Assembly: GCA_023266795.1 (NCBI GenBank)
Contig: JAHFPI010000055.1
Coordinates: 1 to 10,702 of the forward strand
From: Rhodospirillales bacterium
GTDB lineage: Bacteria; Pseudomonadota; Alphaproteobacteria; Micavibrionales; UBA2020
Length of the DNA stretch: 10,702 bases
Direction: 5' to 3'
A program made the translations under genes and the position numbers. The notes beneath the pieces are model-generated. The model saw only the letters and a program-made list of their open reading frames with translations, had not been told where the DNA came from and did not search any database. Each line of letters starts with the position of its first letter. Position 1 is the first letter of the stretch. Positions 7,732-10,702 of this stretch are shown piece by piece.

Positions 7732-8811
7732 CTAGTAGCTCTGGTCTCCGGCGCGTATCCGCTCAAACCGGGTATGTCCGGTGTCAATGCTGACTGTCGC
7801 GCTCATGCCTGCGGCAAGAGGCAGGGCCTCCTTGCCGTCATCGAGTTCCAGCCGGACCATGATGCGCTGCACGACTTTGACCCAGCTTCCGGAGCTGTTT
7901 TGCGCGGGCAGGATTGAAAATTCGGAGCCGGACGCAGGCGTGATGCTTTCAACGCGGGCTTGCCAGACCTTTCCGGGATAGGTGTCGACCGCCACCGTTG
8001 CCGGCTGGCCTTTTTTGACGTGGGTCAGGTCGGTTTCCTTGAAATTCGCTTCTATCCAGATATGACGGCCATCGACAATGCTGAACAGCGGGACGCCGGT
8101 GATGATATACTCCCCGGTCTGCATGGTCACGTTGGCGGTGGTTCCGTCGATGGGCGCCGTGACGTCGGTTTTTTGCAGATCCAGCTGCGCTTTGTCAAGG
8201 TGCGCCAAAGCGCCTTTGTAACGCGGGTGTTCCTCGACGGCGAGATCGGGGTCGATCAGCCGCGCCCGCGCCGCCGCCATTTCCTGCCGCGCCGATTCAA
8301 CTTCCCGCGAGGCGGCATTCCTGTTTTTTTCGATTTCATCGAAATGCGACACGGAAACCGTGCCGTTGGCTTTCAGGCCACGGGCGCGGACGTATTCTTT
8401 TTCCTGGAAATTCAGGTCTTCCTGCGCCTTCTCGAAGGCTGCCTGTTTTTGCAGGTAGTCGCCCTTCATACCTTCTATTTCGCTGCGGACATTGGCAAGA
8501 TTGGCGGTGGCTTCGAGCACGGCGATCTCGAAAGGGGCCTTGTCGACGCGAAACAGCAGCGCGCCTTTTTGGGTTTGCTGGTTATCCGCCGCTGCCACTT
8601 CAGCGATCCTTCCCGACACTTCCGCGCTGATGGAGACCTTTGCGGCCTTAAGATAGGCGTTGTCCGTGTCTACAAAACGCCCGCCGTCAAGATAAAGAAA
8701 ACCGCCGACAGCGGCAATTATAAGCGGGCCTCCCCAGATCAGGGCGCGCCGCCCGCCGTTTTTAGGGGGCGTTACAGGGGGCTTGTGCAAATGTTGTTCT
8801 TTTTCAGTCAA
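7732..8811 (-). CDS. emrA: EmrA-type membrane fusion protein (HlyD family)
   Basis: The 359-residue protein is the periplasmic adaptor linking EmrB to an outer-membrane channel. It has a short cytoplasmic N-terminus, one membrane helix (about 23-41), a first lipoyl half-motif (VSISAEVSGRIAEV, 59-72, onward), an alpha-helical coiled-coil hairpin (roughly 98-210, rich in A, E, K, R), a second lipoyl half (DVTAPIDGTTANV) and a beta-barrel region with EANFKETDLTHVKKGQ, typical of EmrA. The start is TTG at 8811: the frame is closed upstream by the marR stop, and AAGGA sits 8 bases before this TTG. The gap to marR is 15 bases. TTG is a weak start and may keep the adaptor level low. EmrA proteins are often nearer 390 residues, so this one is slightly short. 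Confidence 0.92.
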   Translation of the reverse strand: MTEKEQHLHKPPVTPPKNGGRRALIWGGPLIIAAVGGFLYLDGGRFVDTDNAYLKAAKVSISAEVSGRIAEVAAADNQQTQKGALLFRVDKAPFEIAVLEATANLANVRSEIEGMKGDYLQKQAAFEKAQEDLNFQEKEYVRARGLKANGTVSVSHFDEIEKNRNAASREVESARQEMAAARARLIDPDLAVEEHPRYKGALAHLDKAQLDLQKTDVTAPIDGTTANVTMQTGEYIITGVPLFSIVDGRHIWIEANFKETDLTHVKKGQPATVAVDTYPGKVWQARVESITPASGSEFSILPAQNSSGSWVKVVQRIMVRLELDDGKEALPLAAGMSATVSIDTGHTRFERIRAGDQSY

Positions 8812-8826
8812 GCGGGCTGTCCTTGT

Positions 8827-9267
8827 TTACGGTTGCTTTTTGTCAGACAGGGTGTCCCTGATTTTCAGCAGGGTTTTCATGAAGGCTTCGCGCTCGTCCG
8901 CGCGGATGCCTTTGAAGGCTTCTTCGCGGGTCTCTTTTCCCATTTTTTTGAGCTTTTCAAAGACAATCTTGGCTTTTGGCGTCAGAAACAGGAGCTTGGC
9001 TCTGCGGTCGGACGGATCGTCGCGCCTCTCCAGCCAGCGGGATTTTTCCATCCTGTCAACAAGCCCCACCAGAGTGGTGGGTGTAATCTCGAGAATTTCC
9101 GCCAGCATTTTTTGCTGGATGCCGTCGTGGCGCATAAGGTGGGCGATGACCGACCATTGCGAACGGGTCAGGTCGAGTGTCCGCGCCCTTTTGTCAAAAT
9201 TTTTGCGCAACAGGCGGGCGATGTCGTGCAGGACAAAACCAAAGCTGCTGTTTAAATCATCTTCCAT
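8827..9267 (-). CDS. MarR-family repressor of the emrAB operon
   Basis: The 146-residue product is a winged-helix regulator of the MarR/SlyA/EmrR group. The DNA-binding part spans about residues 32-97: TRSQWSVIAHL, a recognition region ITPTTLVGLVDRME (61-74) and the wing RRDDPSDRRAKLLFLT (81-96), with the Asp-Arg-Arg signature intact. N- and C-terminal helices would form the dimer. It is the first gene of the operon, with emrA and emrB following at 15 and 11 bases. The start ATG follows GAGAGG at 4 bases and lies about 22 bases after the predicted transcription start. Proteins of this family usually repress their own efflux operon and release DNA on binding a pump substrate. The large palindrome over its promoter fits autorepression. 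It resembles EmrR/MprA in context, but I do not assign a symbol. Confidence 0.93.
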   Translation of the reverse strand: MEDDLNSSFGFVLHDIARLLRKNFDKRARTLDLTRSQWSVIAHLMRHDGIQQKMLAEILEITPTTLVGLVDRMEKSRWLERRDDPSDRRAKLLFLTPKAKIVFEKLKKMGKETREEAFKGIRADEREAFMKTLLKIRDTLSDKKQP

Positions 9268-9296
9268 GTCGCCTCTCGAATCGCACCCATATAATC

Positions 9297-9325
9297 ATTA
9301 TAGCATATAGTTAGCATGCTAACAA
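9297..9325 (-). promoter_or_regulatory. Promoter of the marR-emrAB operon
   Basis: On the minus strand, a perfect TATAAT (plus bases 9297-9302) is preceded, with a 17-base spacer, by TTGTTA (9320-9325; 4 of 6 to the -35 consensus). Transcription would begin near 9290, giving a leader of about 22 bases with a GAGAGG ribosome site. The -35 box lies inside the palindrome described separately. Confidence 0.75.
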
Positions 9326-9329
9326 TATG
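9304..9329. promoter_or_regulatory. 26-base palindrome, probable MarR operator
   Basis: The core GTTAGCATGCTAAC (9310-9323) is a perfect 14-base palindrome. It extends outward to CATAT on the left and ATATG on the right (9304-9308 and 9325-9329), with only the A/A pair at 9309 and 9324 breaking symmetry. It covers the spacer and -35 box of the operon promoter, so a bound MarR dimer would block RNA polymerase. The binding itself is inferred. Confidence 0.75.
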
Positions 9330-9488
9330 ATGGGCAAATGGCCGTAAAACCTTGAAAGTGCGAATAACAAAATCCCCGCCATATTTCCTCAGCCGCGCCA
9401 GTCGGATGTCCGGTAGAAAAAAAATTGGGAGCTTGGGGGAGCGGGGGAATGGCGGTGGATGTAGTCTATTGCGAACCTTTCTCCAAAA
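9330..9488. other. Intergenic stretch with no recognised feature
   Basis: These 159 bases hold a run of eight or nine A residues near 9417-9425 and a G-rich stretch (9427-9456), but no RNA gene, hairpin or convincing coding frame. A short plus-strand open frame crosses it and runs antisense into the next gene; it has no ribosome site that I find persuasive. Confidence 0.4.
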
Positions 9489-9944
9489 CTATAGCGAAAC
9501 GTCTGAAATCGACATACCCGCTATAAAAGAAATTGTGAGCGCAAAGTAGAGGTTGATTATGAACAAGTATGTTGTGGCACGTCTATATCCTTTGTTTTTG
9601 TGTATCAAAAATAATCCGTATACAAAAAATCCTATAAGAATTAACCCGGCTATGTACGAGATAAAATGAGGCCAAGCCTCATGTCCGCGTTCATGCCTAA
9701 AAATTCCACCCCAAAAACCAATCACTACCCAGAATAGAGGCATAAAAGAAAGTAAATATTTTCTGTCTAAATTATTTTTGAAATTTTCGAAATGATTAGT
9801 ATCAAAGAGGAATGGGAGACCACCGATTATAATGGGAACAATGATTGAAAGAGGCATAATTGGATGTAGGGCATTTCCTAGTGTCATGGATATAAACCAG
9901 CACAGTGACATATATGCGGCGTACATTTCGTGAATAAAAACCAT
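9489..9944 (-). CDS. Hypothetical multi-pass membrane protein, AT-rich
   Basis: I do not recognise this 151-residue protein. It is strongly hydrophobic, with about four or five likely membrane helices (near residues 9-24, 29-47, 62-80, 93-114 and 123-144). Between them is a polar loop with NHFENFKNNLDRKY (50-63) and a histidine-rich segment HERGHEAWPH (84-93) that could bind metal, though nothing proves it. The start ATG is preceded by GAAAGAG at a 5-base gap, and the frame, start and hydrophobic pattern argue for a real gene. Its base composition is clearly more AT-rich than the efflux operon or the purine operon, which suggests acquisition from elsewhere. An upstream broken frame ends in TAATG against its start. 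No neighbour indicates its role. Confidence 0.65.
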   Translation of the reverse strand: MVFIHEMYAAYMSLCWFISMTLGNALHPIMPLSIIVPIIIGGLPFLFDTNHFENFKNNLDRKYLLSFMPLFWVVIGFWGGIFRHERGHEAWPHFISYIAGLILIGFFVYGLFLIHKNKGYRRATTYLFIINLYFALTISFIAGMSISDVSL

Positions 9945-10206
9945 TAGAACTCTTTCAATCTAAGAATGGCGGTGATGGGAGTCTGCTGGAAACCATGCTT
10001 CCGGGTCACATTCCCGCCACCAGCGAAAAATACAGGCTATGTTCATCGGAAAGCAAGGCTTTTTGCTATGACCAGTGCCAAAAATGGCTGAGTTTCAGGC
10101 GCTTTTCGCTGAAAGCGCCATATTCTTCCAAAAAGTCTGCAGGGAATTCGAAGGCCGCATCAGGGAGCGCTTCATGGCGTGGCCCCGGCTGTCCCGAAGT
10201 AAGGCT
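9944..10206 (-). pseudogene. Possible remnants of a decayed coding region
   Basis: Two minus-strand stretches read like protein but lie in different frames and lack starts. One (10066-10206, 46 codons) has a coding-like make-up including DAAFEFPADFLEEYGAFSEK, and ends at TAG. The other (9944-10036, 30 codons) includes RKHGFQQTPITAILRLKEF and ends in TAA, which shares one base with the ATG of the membrane-protein gene. This could be a gene broken by frameshifts and stops that was once coupled to that gene. I cannot name a family, and chance frames are possible. Confidence 0.25.
10098..10119. repeat. Inverted repeat, 8-bp stem
   Basis: GGCGCTTT (10098-10105) and AAAGCGCC (10112-10119) are perfect complements around a 6-base loop. 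No T-run follows on either strand, so it does not look like an intrinsic terminator. Its role is unknown. The preceding TTTCAGGCGCTTTTC is partly repeated at 10263-10276. Confidence 0.5.
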
Positions 10207-10210
10207 CTAA

Positions 10211-10245
10211 CCCATCTTGTTTCCCCGTAGGGGAAACAAGATGGG
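10211..10245. repeat. Perfect 35-base palindrome (16-bp arms), parS-like core
   Basis: CCCATCTTGTTTCCCC (10211-10226) and GGGGAAACAAGATGGG (10230-10245) are exact inverted copies around GTA. The inner arms TGTTTC (10218-10223) and GAAACA (10233-10238) equal the two halves of the chromosomal parS consensus, but are separated by 9 bases where parS has 4. No T-run follows on either strand, which argues against a terminator. It may be a protein-binding site, a REP-like element or an RNA hairpin hiding the ribosome site of the small frame at 10241. Confidence 0.7.
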
Positions 10246-10429
10246 GGCTAGTCACCGCAGATTTTCAGGCGTTTTCAAAAAATTCTTGACGAAAGACTGT
10301 GTCGGGCGTAAATTGAAAGTACCTTCGATTGTCTTGCTTAGTGGAGAGAGGTCTTCACTAAGGCTCCTCCAGGGGCCGCAAGCCTTCAAAAAAATCATCG
10401 ATCAATTTTTTGAATGGAGTGCGAAATGA
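10241..10429 (+). CDS. Possible small basic protein upstream of the ParB-like gene
   Basis: An ATG at 10241 with AGGGGA 6 bases upstream opens a 62-residue frame, rich in Lys and Arg in its first half (HRRFSGVFKKFLTK) and amphipathic at the end (FKKIIDQFFEWSAK). Its stop overlaps the next start as ATGA, the same coupling seen in real operons. Against it: the ribosome site and ATG are inside the palindrome, a promoter-like sequence lies within it at 10286-10314, and there are no recognisable domains. It may equally be the untranslated leader of the next gene. Confidence 0.3.
   Translation: MGASHRRFSGVFKKFLTKDCVGRKLKVPSIVLLSGERSSLRLLQGPQAFKKIIDQFFEWSAK
10286..10314 (+). promoter_or_regulatory. 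Promoter-like sequence upstream of the ParB-like gene
   Basis: TTGACG (10286-10291; 5 of 6 to -35) is followed after exactly 17 bases by TAAATT (10309-10314; 4 of 6 to -10). Transcription would start near 10321, leaving a leader of about 105 bases before the ATG at 10426. Confidence 0.4.
10337..10362 (+). promoter_or_regulatory. Leader hairpin with neighbouring anti-Shine-Dalgarno sequence
   Basis: Bases 10337-10347 pair with 10352-10362 (11 bp, one G-T pair, loop GAGG), beginning CTTAGTG and ending CACTAAG. A second stem, GGCTCC (10362-10367) with GGGGCC (10372-10377), or AAGGCT (10360-10365) with AGCCTT (10381-10386), competes for the same bases. CTCCTCC (10364-10370) could pair with the GGAG ribosome site of the next gene at 10416-10419. 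Any switching role is inference. Confidence 0.4.
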
Positions 10430-10702
10430 AGACATGCGCGCGGCGTACGCCGCCTATCGAAAATTACCACAACATTGCCATTTTCCCGCGGCAGGCGACT
10501 CTGCCTTGGGGAACCCCGTGCTTCGACCTAATGCTGAAGCATGAGGTGAATTCTTTTGTCCCGGGAAAAGCGGCGTTCGACACGTTGCGTCCTTGGGACG
10601 TCTTCTGCATGAAGCAGTTTATCACCAGGCATGAACTTCTTGATTGTGTCGTCGTGGACGAGAACGATGCCATCATTGGCGGGCATGAAAAGCTGAAAAA
10701 AT
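10426..10702 (+). CDS. N-terminal part of a ParB-like domain protein, cut by the window end
   Basis: An ATG at 10426, with GGAG 6 bases upstream, opens a frame that runs unbroken through the window edge (92 codons visible). The first 45 residues are not recognisable. Residues 54-92 resemble the ParB/sulfiredoxin-like N-terminal fold: a helix (WDVFCMKQFITRHELL), a strand CVVVDENDAII and the motif GGHEKLKK, matching the GHxRxxA-type box seen in ParB proteins and in the ParB-like domains attached to some DNA methylases, with Lys in place of the usual Arg. Those domains bind or hydrolyse CTP or act as nucleases, depending on the member. The assignment rests on about 40 residues read by eye. The start follows a possible small frame with an ATGA overlap. 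Confidence 0.5.
   Translation, partial: MKTCARRTPPIENYHNIAIFPRQATLPWGTPCFDLMLKHEVNSFVPGKAAFDTLRPWDVFCMKQFITRHELLDCVVVDENDAIIGGHEKLKK

Noticed and set aside
6956..7735. A 259-codon plus-strand frame antisense to emrB.
   Set aside because: The product is highly charged and low in complexity, as expected from the reverse of membrane-helix codons.
7960..9255. A 431-codon open frame on the plus strand, antisense to emrA and marR.
   Set aside because: It lies fully opposite two clearly recognisable genes, has no recognisable domain, and long antisense frames are common in codon-biased genes of this base composition.
9352..9549. A 65-codon plus-strand frame right of the marR promoter.
   Set aside because: No ribosome site, and it overlaps the 3' end of the membrane-protein gene in antisense.
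9995..10210. A 71-codon plus-strand frame left of the palindrome.
   Set aside because: No ribosome site, biased composition (rich in Ser and Lys) and no domain; the opposite strand looks more like former coding sequence.
10211..10245. The strong palindrome as a rho-independent terminator or CRISPR-type repeat.
   Set aside because: There is no T-run on either side, and the unit occurs only once in the window.

Overview
The window holds a run of ordinary, well-conserved bacterial genes followed on the right by a more accessory, partly decayed stretch. The organism looks like a Gram-negative proteobacterium, most likely an alphaproteobacterium: a two-subunit-type xanthine dehydrogenase large chain, a membrane PuuD urate oxidase with a cytochrome c tail, and an EmrAB-type pump that must work across two membranes all point that way. 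This is inferred from gene content, not from a marker gene.

Bases 1-4900 (plus strand) are a tightly packed purine-catabolic operon: the 3' part of xdhB, then xdhC, malate synthase A and puuD. The first three are joined by 4-base ATGA overlaps and puuD starts 2 bases after malate synthase. Read as a pathway, XdhB makes urate, XdhC matures its cofactor, PuuD oxidises urate to 5-hydroxyisourate with electrons passing to cytochrome c, and malate synthase would capture the glyoxylate released later in the allantoin branch. The genes for the intermediate steps are not in the window.

Bases 4947-6110 hold two divergent XRE-type regulators around an AT-rich control region. The left one carries an S24/LexA-like C-terminal domain whose catalytic serine is replaced by aspartate. 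The control region has a good promoter covered by four related half-sites. No phage structural genes are present, so this looks like an isolated repressor switch.

Bases 6185-9329 (minus strand) are a classic marR-emrA-emrB multidrug-efflux operon. Its promoter has a perfect -10 box and a 26-base near-perfect palindrome in the spacer and -35 box, the expected site of MarR autorepression.

Bases 9489-10702 are accessory in character: an AT-rich gene for an unknown membrane protein, about 260 bases with only broken coding remnants, three strong hairpins (one a perfect 16-bp-arm palindrome whose central arms match the parS half-site), a possible small basic ORF, and the start of a gene cut by the window edge whose product resembles ParB-type N-terminal domains. 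The juxtaposition of the parS-like palindrome and a ParB-like gene is the least ordinary signal here, but it rests on a partial protein and is tentative.
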